DNA of 64,000 nt from VAZQ01 sp036557705 (GCA_036557705.1 DATBHB010000141.1:9159-73158), one strand, 5' to 3'; shown: positions 33,818 to 43,443, numbered from the stretch's first letter. Notes: generated from the sequence alone by a model not told the origin. Program-made: numbers and translations.

Positions 33818-35431
33818 GTGCAAGAAACGGGTCTCAGGAACAGCGCCTGCGGCGCTGATACATTCGGCTTCAACGATCTGGCCGCAGTCCACTGGAATCT
33901 CCAAGCGCCTTGTCTCTACGAACACGCTCTCGCGCGCGGTGAAGCATGGATCGTCCAGAACGGGCCGATCTGCGCGGAAACCGGCCTCCATACCGGTCGC
34001 AGTCCCAAGGATAAGCACACCGTCTGCGATGCGCTCACCGAAAAATCGATGTGGTGGGAGGGGAACCGGAAGATCACGCCGCAACAGTTTCAGCTCCTGC
34101 TCGAGGATTTCATCGCGCATGCGCGGGGCAAAACTTTGTTCGCGCAGGATCTGTTTGGCGGAGCCGATCCGAAATACCGGATCAGAACCCGAGTCTTCAC
34201 CGAGCTCGCCTGGCACTCGCTTTTCATCCGTCAACTGCTTATCCGCCCGGTCGAGCCCGAATTGGAGGATTTCGTACCGGAGTTCACCATCGTCGATCTT
34301 CCTTCGTTCAAGGCCGATCCGAAACGTCATGGGGTGCGCTCGGACACCGTCATCGCCATCGACTTCACGCGCAAGATCATCCTGATCGGCAATTCATCTT
34401 ATGCGGGCGAGATCAAGAAATCGGTTTTCACCGCGCTCAATTTCTACCTGCCGGCGCAGGGCGTGATGCCGATGCACTGCTCGGCGAATGTCGGCGCAGA
34501 CGGGGACGTTGCCCTGTTCTTCGGCCTTTCCGGCACCGGAAAGACGACACTCTCAGCCGATCCCAAACGCGTGCTCATCGGCGATGACGAGCACGGCTGG
34601 GGCCCCGACGGCGTATTCAACTTCGAGGGCGGCTGCTATGCAAAATGCATCAGGCTCTCGGAAGAGGCTGAACCGGAAATCTACGCAGCCACCAATCGTT
34701 TCGGCGCGGTGCTGGAAAACGTCGTATTCGATCCCGCAACCCGCATCTGCGATTTCGACAACGAGTCCAGGACCGAAAATACGCGTGCCGCCTATCCGCT
34801 CGAATTCATGCCGCGCGCGTCAAAGACCGGACGCGCCGGACATCCCAAGAACGTGATCCTGCTCACCGCCGATGCCTTTGGCGTGATGCCGCCGATCGCG
34901 AAGCTTACGCCGGCGCAGGCGATGTATCATTTCCTTTCCGGCTACACCGCCAAGGTGGCGGGGACCGAGAAGGGTCTCGTCGGCGTCGAGCCGGAATTCT
35001 CGACCTGCTTTGCAGCGCCGTTCCTGCCGCGGCCGCCGGGCGAATACGGCAACCTTTTGCGCGACTACATCAACCGGCACCAGGTCGATTGCTGGCTTGT
35101 CAATTCCGGCTGGACCGGCGGGATTTATGGGGTCGGCCGGCGCATGCCGATTAAGGCGACCCGGGCGCTTGTCACCGGCGCGCTCGACGGCTCGCTCCGC
35201 AATGCGAGTTTCCGCACCGATCCGTATTTCGGCTTCGCAGTCCCGACCTCGGTGCCGGGCATCGAACCGCACCTGCTTTATCCGATGAAGACCTGGAAGG
35301 ACAAAGCGGCCTTCGACGCTACCGCGCGCAAGCTGGTGCGGATGTTCCAGGAGAACTTCGTCAAATACGAGAAGCAGGTCGACGCCGAAGTGCGTGCTGC
35401 GGCTCCGGAAGTGCGGATCGCGGCGGAGTGA
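33818..35431 (+). CDS. pckA: Phosphoenolpyruvate carboxykinase (ATP)
   Basis: A 537 aa ATP-dependent PEPCK, converting oxaloacetate to phosphoenolpyruvate for gluconeogenesis. Kinase-1a is FGLSGTGKTTLS, kinase-2 is GDDEHGWG, the Mn-site stretch is NFEGGCYAKC, and RSPKDKH near the start binds substrate. The C-terminus VRIAAE is ordinary. Translation from GTG 33818 gives a length equal to other alphaproteobacterial enzymes. pckA adjacent to chvI is typical; in Sinorhizobium and Brucella the ChvI-type regulator affects pckA expression. The 229-base gap upstream holds no other gene. Confidence 0.96.
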   Translation: MQETGLRNSACGADTFGFNDLAAVHWNLQAPCLYEHALARGEAWIVQNGPICAETGLHTGRSPKDKHTVCDALTEKSMWWEGNRKITPQQFQLLLEDFIAHARGKTLFAQDLFGGADPKYRIRTRVFTELAWHSLFIRQLLIRPVEPELEDFVPEFTIVDLPSFKADPKRHGVRSDTVIAIDFTRKIILIGNSSYAGEIKKSVFTALNFYLPAQGVMPMHCSANVGADGDVALFFGLSGTGKTTLSADPKRVLIGDDEHGWGPDGVFNFEGGCYAKCIRLSEEAEPEIYAATNRFGAVLENVVFDPATRICDFDNESRTENTRAAYPLEFMPRASKTGRAGHPKNVILLTADAFGVMPPIAKLTPAQAMYHFLSGYTAKVAGTEKGLVGVEPEFSTCFAAPFLPRPPGEYGNLLRDYINRHQVDCWLVNSGWTGGIYGVGRRMPIKATRALVTGALDGSLRNASFRTDPYFGFAVPTSVPGIEPHLLYPMKTWKDKAAFDATARKLVRMFQENFVKYEKQVDAEVRAAAPEVRIAAE

Positions 35432-35449
35432 AGGCGCCGCTCATCCGGG

Positions 35450-36898
35450 CTACACGACGAAAAGCCAAGTGACGAGCATCAGCACCGGCAACATCAGCGC
35501 GGCAGCCCATCCCAGATAGGCGAAAAACCCCGGCATTTTGATCCCCCGCTCGACCGCGATGGCATGGATCATGAGGTTCGGGGCATTGCCGATATACGTC
35601 AGCGCGCCCATGTAGACCGCGGCCATCGAGATTGCGGCGAGCGTGCGAGGGAGGTCCATCATCAAGTTTCGGGCATCGCCTCCCGACACGTCAAAGAACA
35701 CGAGATAGGTCGGAGCGTTGTCGAGAAAGGCGGAAAGGATGCCCGTCAGCCAGAAATAGGCAACGTTGCGCGGCTCTCCTGCGGGGTTGGTGAGGGCCGC
35801 GAGCAGCCAGGAGAATGCTCCTTCCTTGCCGGCACTAAGCATCGCCAGAACCGGAACGATGCAGACAAATATGCCGGCAAACAGGATCGCGACCTCGACG
35901 ATCGGCTCCCAGGTGAAATCATTGGCCTGCCTGTGCTCATCGGGCGTGAGCCATAGCGAGAGGAGGGCCAGCATGAGCAGAACGAGATCGCGTGCTGCGT
36001 TCTGCAGTTCGAGCGGAGTCCCGTAGATGTCGAAAGCTATTCCCGGGTTCCACCATGCAGCGCCCAGAATAGCTGCGATGATGCCGGCGATCAGCAAAAT
36101 ATTGATGCCGCCGCGCACGCGAACGGAGAACGGACGCTCGCTCTCGCCGACCGGCGCTGCGCGCCGGTCCTTGCGATAGAGCCACAGGTCGAGCGCCAGG
36201 AAAACAGCAAGCACAAGGCACGCCACGAACGCAGTTGGCGCGAAGAGTTCCCGAGTGGTCCAGAAGAAATCGACGCCGTGGAGAAACCCGACGAACAGCG
36301 GCGGATCCCCAAGCGGGGAAAGCGCGCCGCCCACATTGGCGACGAGAATGATGAAAAAAATTACGGCGTGGACGTTGTAGAGCCGTCCCGCGTTGGCGCG
36401 CAAGAATGGCCGGATGAGGATCATCGCCGCTCCGGTCGTGCCCACGACGCTTGCCATAACGGTCCCGATGGCGAGGATCGAGGCGTTGACCAGCGGCGTG
36501 CCGCGCAGGTTTCCGGTCACAAGGATGCCGCCGGCGACAACGTAAAGCGCAAACAGCAGGATGATGAAGCTCAAGTACTCGCCGACGAGTGCATCGCTGA
36601 GCGCCGCGATGGCGGTGGGCACATCATAAAGCGCCGCCATCGGCGCGAGCGTCAGCGTGCTCCAGATGAAGGCGAATTTTCCGTAATGCCGGTGCCAGAT
36701 CCGCGGGAACAACAGCGGTCCGGCTGCGATCGTCAGCAGGATTCCGATAAACGGCAAACCCCACGGCCAGCCCAGTGCCGCACCGTCGAGCGCGGACGCC
36801 CCGTGCGCAACGTCGGGCGGGACTACCGCGAACGCCGCGCCGAGCAGGAGCACTTCGGTCGACGCTCGCGCAACTCCTGGACGCAGTCTGAACGCCAT
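35450..36898 (-). CDS. Sodium:proton antiporter of the NhaD/CitMHS type
   Basis: A 482 aa membrane protein with about 12 helices of the ion transporter superfamily. It shows VGTTGAAMILIRPFLRAN and, in the second half, TGILSAFLDNAPTYLVFF with YIGNAPNLMIHAIAVE at the end; these paired hairpin sequences are typical of NhaD and related antiporters. The NAPTYLVF and GNAPNLM parts carry the asparagine residues of the ion site. It may have a signal-like first helix (VLLLGAAFAVVPPDVA). Start ATG 36898. It converges with pckA (18-base gap), and is divergent from parDE. Confidence 0.85.
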   Translation of the reverse strand: MAFRLRPGVARASTEVLLLGAAFAVVPPDVAHGASALDGAALGWPWGLPFIGILLTIAAGPLLFPRIWHRHYGKFAFIWSTLTLAPMAALYDVPTAIAALSDALVGEYLSFIILLFALYVVAGGILVTGNLRGTPLVNASILAIGTVMASVVGTTGAAMILIRPFLRANAGRLYNVHAVIFFIILVANVGGALSPLGDPPLFVGFLHGVDFFWTTRELFAPTAFVACLVLAVFLALDLWLYRKDRRAAPVGESERPFSVRVRGGINILLIAGIIAAILGAAWWNPGIAFDIYGTPLELQNAARDLVLLMLALLSLWLTPDEHRQANDFTWEPIVEVAILFAGIFVCIVPVLAMLSAGKEGAFSWLLAALTNPAGEPRNVAYFWLTGILSAFLDNAPTYLVFFDVSGGDARNLMMDLPRTLAAISMAAVYMGALTYIGNAPNLMIHAIAVERGIKMPGFFAYLGWAAALMLPVLMLVTWLFVV

Positions 36899-36970
36899 GG
36901 TGCGACCGCTTTATTCAGTGGAGTTTCAGAGTTTCAAGGATTTTGCTACCATTGGACCAAGAGGTCAGCC

Positions 36971-37255
36971 ATGCCCGATGTCCAGAAGGTGAGCGTTGCG
37001 CTTACCCCAGAATTCATTGCGTTGGTGAAAGAGGCAGTCGAAACCGGCGAGTATACCTCGGCCAGCGAGGTCATTCGCGACGCACTGCGTTACTGGAAGC
37101 GAAGCCGAGCAATGCCTGAGATGAGCACGGAAGACCTACACCATCTTTGGCAAGAGGGAATCGCAAGCGGCTCCGGCCGATTCAAGTCAATTGACCGCAT
37201 CAAGCTGGAAGCGCGACGGCGGGCGGCAAAGAAGAGCGTGAAGGCCCGACCGTGA
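36971..37255 (+). CDS. parD: ParD-like antitoxin
   Basis: A 94 aa type II antitoxin of the CopG/ParD type: VSVALTPEFIALVKEAVETG then YTSASEVIRDALRYWKR forms the ribbon-helix-helix DNA-binding part, and the C-terminal half (about 55-94) is charged and should wrap the toxin. It should repress its own promoter. Start ATG 36971 lies at the family position. The stop overlaps the parE start by four bases (GTGA). Usual family length is 80-95 aa. Confidence 0.88.
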   Translation: MPDVQKVSVALTPEFIALVKEAVETGEYTSASEVIRDALRYWKRSRAMPEMSTEDLHHLWQEGIASGSGRFKSIDRIKLEARRRAAKKSVKARP

Positions 37256-37551
37256 CCAAACGCACCGCGCGGCTGCGGCGCACGGCCCGCGCGGAAGAAG
37301 ATCTGATTGCTATCTGGAGGTACGTCGCCGGCGCCAACCCCTCCGCAGCCGACCGGCTTCTCGATCTGCTCGATGAAAGAAGCAGAGCTCTGGCACGTAA
37401 TCCGCAAATGGGGATGGCTCGCGATGACGTCGCCCCCGGTGTCCGGCATCTTCCGGTTGGTCGATACCTCATTCTCTATCGAGCTCTGGAGGATGGTGTA
37501 GAGGTGGTGCGGTATGTTCATGGTATGCGGCGGCTGCAAGATTTGGTTTAG
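37252..37551 (+). CDS. parE: ParE-like toxin
   Basis: A 99 aa RelE/ParE-superfamily toxin: RTARAEEDLIAIWRYVAGANPSAADRL, NPQMGMARDD, and a final RYLILYRALEDGVEVVRYVHGMR, which is the conserved beta-hairpin end. Members of the ParE branch poison DNA gyrase. It starts at GTG 37252 overlapping the parD stop. It is intact and full length. It converges with polA with a 20-base gap. Both genes have base composition similar to surroundings. Confidence 0.88.
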   Translation: MTKRTARLRRTARAEEDLIAIWRYVAGANPSAADRLLDLLDERSRALARNPQMGMARDDVAPGVRHLPVGRYLILYRALEDGVEVVRYVHGMRRLQDLV

Positions 37552-37571
37552 CTTCGCCGCTCATCCGCGAC

Positions 37572-40500
37572 CTAATGTGCGTCGTCCCAATTGTGGGCCG
37601 CGTGGGCATCGACCTGCAGCGGCACTGAGAGCGCAAGAGCCGGCATCGGCGCTTCTTCCATCACCTTCTTCACCACCGGCAAGGTTTTTTCGACCTCCGC
37701 CTCGGGCGCCTCGAACACGAGCTCGTCGTGGACCTGCAGCAGCATGCGGGCATCGAGCTTATTCTTCGCAAGTGCCTCGTCCATGCGCACCATGGCGCGG
37801 CGAATGATGTCGGCGGCGGTGCCCTGCAGACGCGCATTGACGGCAGCGCGCTCGTTGAAGGAGCGAATCGAGGGATTCGGGCTGGCGATGTCGGGGTAAT
37901 GGCATTTGCGGCCGAACAGGGTGAACACGTAACCGTTCTTCTTCGCAAACGCCTTGCTCTCTTCCATGAAGTCGCGGATGCCGGGAAACCGCTCGAAATA
38001 TTTGCGGATATAGGCGCCGGCCTCCTCGCGGCCGATGCCGAGTTGCGCGGCGAGGCCGAAAGCCGAGATGCCGTAGATGATGCCGAAATTAATCGCCTTG
38101 GCGCGCCGGCGAATTTCGCCGGGCATGCCGTTCACCGGCACGCCAAACATTTCAGAAGCCGTCATCGCATGAATGTCGAGGCCCTCGCGGAATGCTTTCT
38201 TGAGCGTCTCGATCTCGGCGATTTCGGCGAGAAGCCGCAGCTCGATCTGCGAATAGTCCGCCGAGATAAGTTTCGTGCCCGGTGCAGCCACGAAGGCGCG
38301 CCTGATCTTGCGCCCTTCCTCGGTCCGGATCGGGATGTTTTGGAGGTTCGGCTCGGAAGAAGAAAGGCGCCCGGTGGTGGTCGAAGCAAGCGCATAATTG
38401 GTATGGACCCGATGGGTATCGGGATTGACGTAGCCCGGCAGCGCTTCGGTATAGGTCGAGCGCAGTTTTGCGACCTGCCGCCAATCGAGAATTTTTTGCG
38501 GTAATGGATGCCCCTGTTCGGCCAAGTCCTCGAGCGCGCGCGCGCCCGTCGCCCATTGGCCGGTTCTCGTCCTGGTGCCGCCCGGCAGCTGGAATTTTCC
38601 GAACAGAATATCGCCGAGCTGTTTCGGGCTGCCGGGATTGAGCGGCTCACCTGCAAGCTTCTGGATTTCGGCTTCGAGAGCGCCCGCGCGCTGGGCGAAA
38701 TCTCCGGAAAGCCTCGAAAGCACCTGCCGGTCGATGGAAATGCCGCGTCGTTCCATGCGCGCGAGCACCGGCAGCATCGGGCGCTCCAGCGTTTCGTAGA
38801 CGGTCGTCATGTGTTCGGCGACAAGCCGTGGCTTGAGCACGCGCCAGAGCCGCAGCATGAGATCGGCGCGCTCGGCGGCATATTCCGCCGCCCGGCCGAT
38901 AGCCACGCAATCGAACGCGATCCGCGATTTTCCCGAGCCCGCGATCTCATTAAAGTCGATCGTGCCGTGATCGAAATAATGCTTGGAAAGCTTATCGAGC
39001 CCAATATCGGAACGACCGGCATCCAGCACATAAGCTATCAACATGAGGTCGTCGCAGGGCGTAAGCTCGATGCCGCGCAGCGCAAGGACCTGCAGATCGA
39101 ATTTGACGTCGTGACCGATCTTGAGAATGCCTCTGTCTTCAAGCAGCGGTTTCATCAATTCGAGGGCTGTGGAACTCGCAATCTGATCGGGGACGAAATC
39201 GCCCGCAAACAGGCCGCCATCGCCCGATTGACGATGCGCCAGCGGGACGTAACAAGCTTCGTCGGGCGCAAGCGCAAGCGAAAAGCCGCACAGCGGAGCG
39301 CGCATCGGATCGCCGCCCGCAGCTGTAATCCCGATGGCAAGGGTCCCCAAATCGCGGGCACGCTCGATCCAGGCATTGAGTTTGTCCGCCGTGCGTACAA
39401 CCTCGTAGCGCGACCGATCGATTTTGCTGTGGCGCGCCGCCTCCATTCGCGCTGCCACAAGCGACTGCGGCGTCAGCGCCGCCGGTGCCGCAGCGGGGGC
39501 GACCGTCCTCGCCGCCTCCGTGGCTCGCGCCGGCTTGCTCGGTCCGCCGTTTGTTTCCTTGCCCGGAGCCAAAACGTCTTGCGTTGCTGCGGATGAGCCA
39601 GACGAAGGGGTGCCCTGGCCTGCGGGTACGAAATTAGGGTCCGGCTCGATCTGCGCCGCGTCAAGGTCCGCGAACTCCGCCACGCGGCGGGTGAGGCTTG
39701 CAAACTCCATCGCCTTGAGAAACGCGATCAACTGCTTGTAGTCGGGCTCGTGGATGCCAAGGTCGCAGAGCGGTACCTCAAGCTTCACATGATCATCGAG
39801 CGTCACCAGCCGTTTGGAGAGCCGCGCCTTTTCGGCATTCTCTATCAACGTCTGACGGCGCTTCTCCTGTTTGATTTCGCCAGCCCGCGCCAGCAGCGTT
39901 TCAAGGTCCCCATATTCGCTAATCAATTGTGCGGCGGTTTTTACTCCGATCCCCGGCACCCCCGGCACATTGTCAGTTGAGTCCCCAATCAGCGACTGCA
40001 CCTCGATGACTTTGTTCGGCGGCACTCCGAATCGCTCGACCACTTCGGGCACGCCGATCTTCTTGTCTTTCATCGTGTCGAACATGATCACGCAGTCGTT
40101 TACCAGCTGCATGAGATCCTTGTCGGACGATACGATGATAGCGCTTGCGCCGGCTTCGCAGGCCTCGCGCACATAAGTCGCGATCAGATCGTCGGCCTCG
40201 AAGCCGGCCTGCTCGAGACAGGGTATGTCGAAGGCGTGCACGGCCTCGCGGATCAGCGGGAATTGCGGGATCAGGTCGTCCGGCGCTTCCGGCCGATGTG
40301 CCTTGTAATCGGGGTAGAACTCGCTACGAAAGGTCTTTTCCGATTTATCGAAGACGACGGCGAGGTGAGTTGGCCGATCCTCGGGCTTGAGATCGCGCAG
40401 GAGCTTCCACAGCATGTTGCAGAAGCCGAACACGGCGTTGAGTTGCAGACCGTCGGATTTGCGGTTGAGCGGCGGCAGCGCGTGATAGGCGCGGAAGATG

Positions 40501-40604
40501 TAGGATGAGCCGTCGACCAGGAAGACGTGGTCGCCTTTCTTGACGGCCGTCGCAGAAACGACGGCTTTGGAAGACTTTGGATTTTGCGCGGCTTTGGCTG
40601 GCAT
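37572..40604 (-). CDS. polA: DNA polymerase I with apparently inactive proofreading domain
   Basis: A 1010 aa DNA polymerase I. The 5' nuclease domain (about 25-300) is intact (FLVDGSSYIFRAYHALPPL, QAGFEADDLIATY, SLIGDSTDNVPGVPGIG). The polymerase domain keeps motif A (ADYSQIELRLLAEI), B (RRRAKAINFGIIYG) and C (LQVHDELVFE). In the 3'-5' exonuclease domain, motif I, which should have an aspartate-x-glutamate, reads LAIGIT (about residue 420). Motif II keeps an aspartate (VKFDLQ), while motif III reads YAAERAD with arginine at the position of the catalytic aspartate. Proofreading should therefore be lost. A low-complexity alanine-rich linker lies near 325-385. Start ATG 40604. Confidence 0.95.
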   Translation of the reverse strand: MPAKAAQNPKSSKAVVSATAVKKGDHVFLVDGSSYIFRAYHALPPLNRKSDGLQLNAVFGFCNMLWKLLRDLKPEDRPTHLAVVFDKSEKTFRSEFYPDYKAHRPEAPDDLIPQFPLIREAVHAFDIPCLEQAGFEADDLIATYVREACEAGASAIIVSSDKDLMQLVNDCVIMFDTMKDKKIGVPEVVERFGVPPNKVIEVQSLIGDSTDNVPGVPGIGVKTAAQLISEYGDLETLLARAGEIKQEKRRQTLIENAEKARLSKRLVTLDDHVKLEVPLCDLGIHEPDYKQLIAFLKAMEFASLTRRVAEFADLDAAQIEPDPNFVPAGQGTPSSGSSAATQDVLAPGKETNGGPSKPARATEAARTVAPAAAPAALTPQSLVAARMEAARHSKIDRSRYEVVRTADKLNAWIERARDLGTLAIGITAAGGDPMRAPLCGFSLALAPDEACYVPLAHRQSGDGGLFAGDFVPDQIASSTALELMKPLLEDRGILKIGHDVKFDLQVLALRGIELTPCDDLMLIAYVLDAGRSDIGLDKLSKHYFDHGTIDFNEIAGSGKSRIAFDCVAIGRAAEYAAERADLMLRLWRVLKPRLVAEHMTTVYETLERPMLPVLARMERRGISIDRQVLSRLSGDFAQRAGALEAEIQKLAGEPLNPGSPKQLGDILFGKFQLPGGTRTRTGQWATGARALEDLAEQGHPLPQKILDWRQVAKLRSTYTEALPGYVNPDTHRVHTNYALASTTTGRLSSSEPNLQNIPIRTEEGRKIRRAFVAAPGTKLISADYSQIELRLLAEIAEIETLKKAFREGLDIHAMTASEMFGVPVNGMPGEIRRRAKAINFGIIYGISAFGLAAQLGIGREEAGAYIRKYFERFPGIRDFMEESKAFAKKNGYVFTLFGRKCHYPDIASPNPSIRSFNERAAVNARLQGTAADIIRRAMVRMDEALAKNKLDARMLLQVHDELVFEAPEAEVEKTLPVVKKVMEEAPMPALALSVPLQVDAHAAHNWDDAH

Positions 40605-40650
40605 GCTCCCGACTTAACACTCCGGCATCGAAACTGCTACGGCTCCGCGG

Positions 40651-40816
40651 CTAGTGTCCCGGTTCCGACGCTTGTATCCCTTTGCAGCACCCGCTTTTAC
40701 AAGCGTCGGAACCAAAGGGACACTAGAAACTCATTGATTCTAGTGTGGCTTTGGATTTGACGTTCCTACGGCGGACTCGCGGCAAAACTGGCAGGAACGT
40801 CAAATCCGCCACACCA
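40651..40816. repeat. Double-hairpin intergenic element, CTAGTGT family, copy 2
   Basis: Hairpin A (40651-40726) with outer arms CTAGTGTCCC/GGGACACTAG and inner stem GGTTCCGACGCTTGTA with complement. Hairpin B (40740-40816) with outer arms GTGTGGC/GCCACAC and inner stem GGATTTGACGTTCCT with complement. Orientation, loops and linker match copy 1 at 1444-1608, but the inner stems do not. It lies in the divergent gap between polA and hrpB and ends 12 bases before the hrpB start, so it probably sits inside one or both leaders. Confidence 0.85.
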
Positions 40817-40827
40817 GAGCTCCCGCG

Positions 40828-43317
40828 ATGCGCCATGACCCGCCGCTGCCGATCGATGCCGCGCTGCCGGCGCTGACTCGGGCGCTCGCCACGAGCAACG
40901 CGGCGGTGCTCGTCGCCCCGCCCGGCGCCGGCAAGACTACACGCGTACCGCTCGTGCTCGCCCGCGAGCCGTGGGCGAAACGTGGAAAGATCATTGTGCT
41001 TGAGCCGCGGCGGCTGGCAGCCCGCGCGGCGGCCGCGCGCATGGCGGCGACGCTTGGCGAGAGCGTGGGGGACACCGTTGGCTATCGGGTGCGGTTCGCT
41101 TCCAAGGTCACGCGCAAGACCCGCATCGAAATCGTCACCGAAGGGGTGTTCACCCGCATGGCGCTGGCCGATCCCGGCCTCGACGGCGTTGCGGCCGTGC
41201 TCTTCGACGAATTCCACGAGCGATCGCTCGATGCCGATCTCGGGCTCGCACTGGCGCGCGACATTCAGCAGGGTTTGCGCGATGAGCTGAAACTTCTGGT
41301 CATGTCGGCCACGCTCAATGGTGCGCGCGTCGCGAAGCTTTTGGGCAATGCGCCTGTGATCGAAAGCCAGGGCCGCGCCTTTGCGGTTGAGACACGCTAT
41401 CTCGGACACGATCCGGGCGCGCACATCGAAAATGAGGTCGCCGGCGCGGTGTGCCGCGCGCTGCGCTCGCAGGAGGGTTCGGTTCTGGCGTTTCTTCCGG
41501 GCGCTGCCGAAATCCGCCGGACCGAGAACGTTCTTCGAGAACGCGTTGCCGATCCGGCCGTGGAAATTGTCGCCCTGTTCGGGGGCCTTGATGCAGAGGT
41601 CCAGGATCGCGCGATTGCGCCCGCCCCGCCAGGAAGACGCAAGGTAGTCCTGGCGACCTCGATTGCCGAGACCTCGCTGACGATCGAAGGCGTGCGAATT
41701 GTCGTCGATTCCGGTTTGTCGCGGGTGCCGCGCTATGAACCGGCCGTCGGGCTGACGAGGCTGGAAACTGTCCGGGTTTCGCGCGCGTCGGCCGACCAGC
41801 GCCGCGGCCGCGCCGGTCGCACCGAGCCAGGCGTGTGCTATCGGCTCTGGGACGAGCGGCAGACCGGCTCCTTGCCGGCTGCCAACTCCCCGGAAATTGT
41901 CGCCGCCGATCTCAGCGGCCTCGTGCTCGACCTCGCGCATTGGGGCGTAGCGAATCCCGCCTCGCTCCCCTTCCTCGACCCGCCGCCGCGTGCTGCGCTC
42001 GCTGAAGCAAAGGCGCTGCTGATCGCGCTTGGTGCCATCGATGCCGACGGCCGCATCACCGAACACGGCAAACGTCTAAGAGAGCTTCCGCTGCCGCCGC
42101 GGCTCGCTCGCTTGGTGATTGACGGCGCGGCGGCCGGAGCAGCTTTAACCGCTGCGAATATTGCCCTGGTGCTGAGCGAGCGGGGGCTTGGCGGCAACGA
42201 TGTCGATCTGGCGCAACGTCTCGATGCCTTGCGGCACGACCGGTCGCCACGCGCACAGGAGGCGAGGGGGATCGCGAGGCGGTGGGCGGAGACGGCGCGT
42301 GCTGAGCCCGGAGCGCACACGCAAGGTGGAGAGCCCGAAACAAACCTCTCGCCTGGCGTGCTGCTTGCGCTCGCCTATCCGGATCGTATCGCCAGGAACC
42401 GTGGGGTGGGCGGAGCCTTTCTGCTCGCCAATGGCCGCGGCGGCACTCTCGATCTCGCTTCGCCGCTCGCGCGCAAGCCGTTCCTTGCCGTCGCCGAGAT
42501 CGTGGGCGGCGCGGTCCAGGGCAGGATCGCGCTCGCCGCCGCGCTGACGCTTGGTGAGATCGACGCACACTTTTCCAGCCGCATCGAGAGCTGTGACGAG
42601 ATCACCTATGACGAGCAAACCACCAGCCTGCGTGGCCGACGCCTGCGCCGACTCGGCGCGATAACGCTCGCCGCGGAGCCGACCAAGGTCGTGCCCAACG
42701 AGGACACAGCCCGGATGCTGGCGCAAGGCGTTGTGCAGAAAGACATGGCGCGGCTGCCGTGGACGAAATCGCTTTTGCAATGGCGCGACCGCGTGAGCTT
42801 CTTGCGTCGTCTCGAAGGCGAAGAATGGCCCGACCTTTCCGATGATGCGCTCGCCGCGACCGCCGCCGATTGGCTCGCCCCGCTCGTTATCGGCAAGACG
42901 TCGGCGGCGGCTCTTGGCGCGGATGAATTGACCGCTGCGGTGCACGGCCTCGTTCCTTGGAAGCTGCGTCGGCGGCTTGAGTTGGAGGCTCCGACCCATT
43001 TCGCCGCGCCGTCGGGCTCATCGGTGCCGATCGACTACAACTCGAACGAGGGGCCGCGGCTTTCCATACGCGTCCAGGAACTGTTCGGGTTAAAGCATCA
43101 CCCGGCGATTGCCGGCGGCCGGGTACCGCTGCTGATCGAGCTGTTGTCGCCGGCGCATCGGCCCGTGCAAGTGACGCGCGATCTTCCCGGCTTCTGGCGC
43201 GGAAGCTATGCAGCCGTCAAAGCCGAGATGAAGGGTCGCTATCCGCGTCATCCCTGGCCGGACGATCCGATTGGCGCGCCGGCAACTCGCCGCGCCAAGC
43301 GGCGCGGTGAATATTAA
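40828..43317 (+). CDS. hrpB: ATP-dependent helicase HrpB
   Basis: An 829 aa DEAH/RHA-type helicase. Motif I is APPGAGKTT (about residues 29-37), motif Ia LEPRRLAARAAA, motif II DEFHERSLD (DEFH), motif III MSATL, motif V TSIAETSLTIEGVRIVVDSG, and motif VI QRRGRAGR. A winged-helix/ratchet part and the HrpB_C domain follow (PVQVTRDLPGFW, YPRHPWPDDP). The in vivo function is unclear. Start ATG 40828 lies just after the double-hairpin element. The last codons form a GC-rich hairpin. Confidence 0.94.
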   Translation: MRHDPPLPIDAALPALTRALATSNAAVLVAPPGAGKTTRVPLVLAREPWAKRGKIIVLEPRRLAARAAAARMAATLGESVGDTVGYRVRFASKVTRKTRIEIVTEGVFTRMALADPGLDGVAAVLFDEFHERSLDADLGLALARDIQQGLRDELKLLVMSATLNGARVAKLLGNAPVIESQGRAFAVETRYLGHDPGAHIENEVAGAVCRALRSQEGSVLAFLPGAAEIRRTENVLRERVADPAVEIVALFGGLDAEVQDRAIAPAPPGRRKVVLATSIAETSLTIEGVRIVVDSGLSRVPRYEPAVGLTRLETVRVSRASADQRRGRAGRTEPGVCYRLWDERQTGSLPAANSPEIVAADLSGLVLDLAHWGVANPASLPFLDPPPRAALAEAKALLIALGAIDADGRITEHGKRLRELPLPPRLARLVIDGAAAGAALTAANIALVLSERGLGGNDVDLAQRLDALRHDRSPRAQEARGIARRWAETARAEPGAHTQGGEPETNLSPGVLLALAYPDRIARNRGVGGAFLLANGRGGTLDLASPLARKPFLAVAEIVGGAVQGRIALAAALTLGEIDAHFSSRIESCDEITYDEQTTSLRGRRLRRLGAITLAAEPTKVVPNEDTARMLAQGVVQKDMARLPWTKSLLQWRDRVSFLRRLEGEEWPDLSDDALAATAADWLAPLVIGKTSAAALGADELTAAVHGLVPWKLRRRLELEAPTHFAAPSGSSVPIDYNSNEGPRLSIRVQELFGLKHHPAIAGGRVPLLIELLSPAHRPVQVTRDLPGFWRGSYAAVKAEMKGRYPRHPWPDDPIGAPATRRAKRRGEY

Positions 43318-43325
43318 ACTTTTAG
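43290..43325 (+). terminator. Possible terminator at the end of hrpB
   Basis: CCGCGCC (43290-43296) pairs with GGCGCGG (43301-43307) around a four-base loop, within the last codons of hrpB, followed by an AT-rich stretch containing CTTTT. The T-run is short, so this is uncertain. Confidence 0.3.
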
Positions 43326-43443
43326 CAAATTGTTTGACCGCTCGCTTACCAAATCGCTTCAAAACCGTTCTTTCTGCGATTGCTTTAGCTCATCATTGAT
43401 GCGCTCGTGACAACGACGGGAAAATTTGACGCCGGAGATATCA

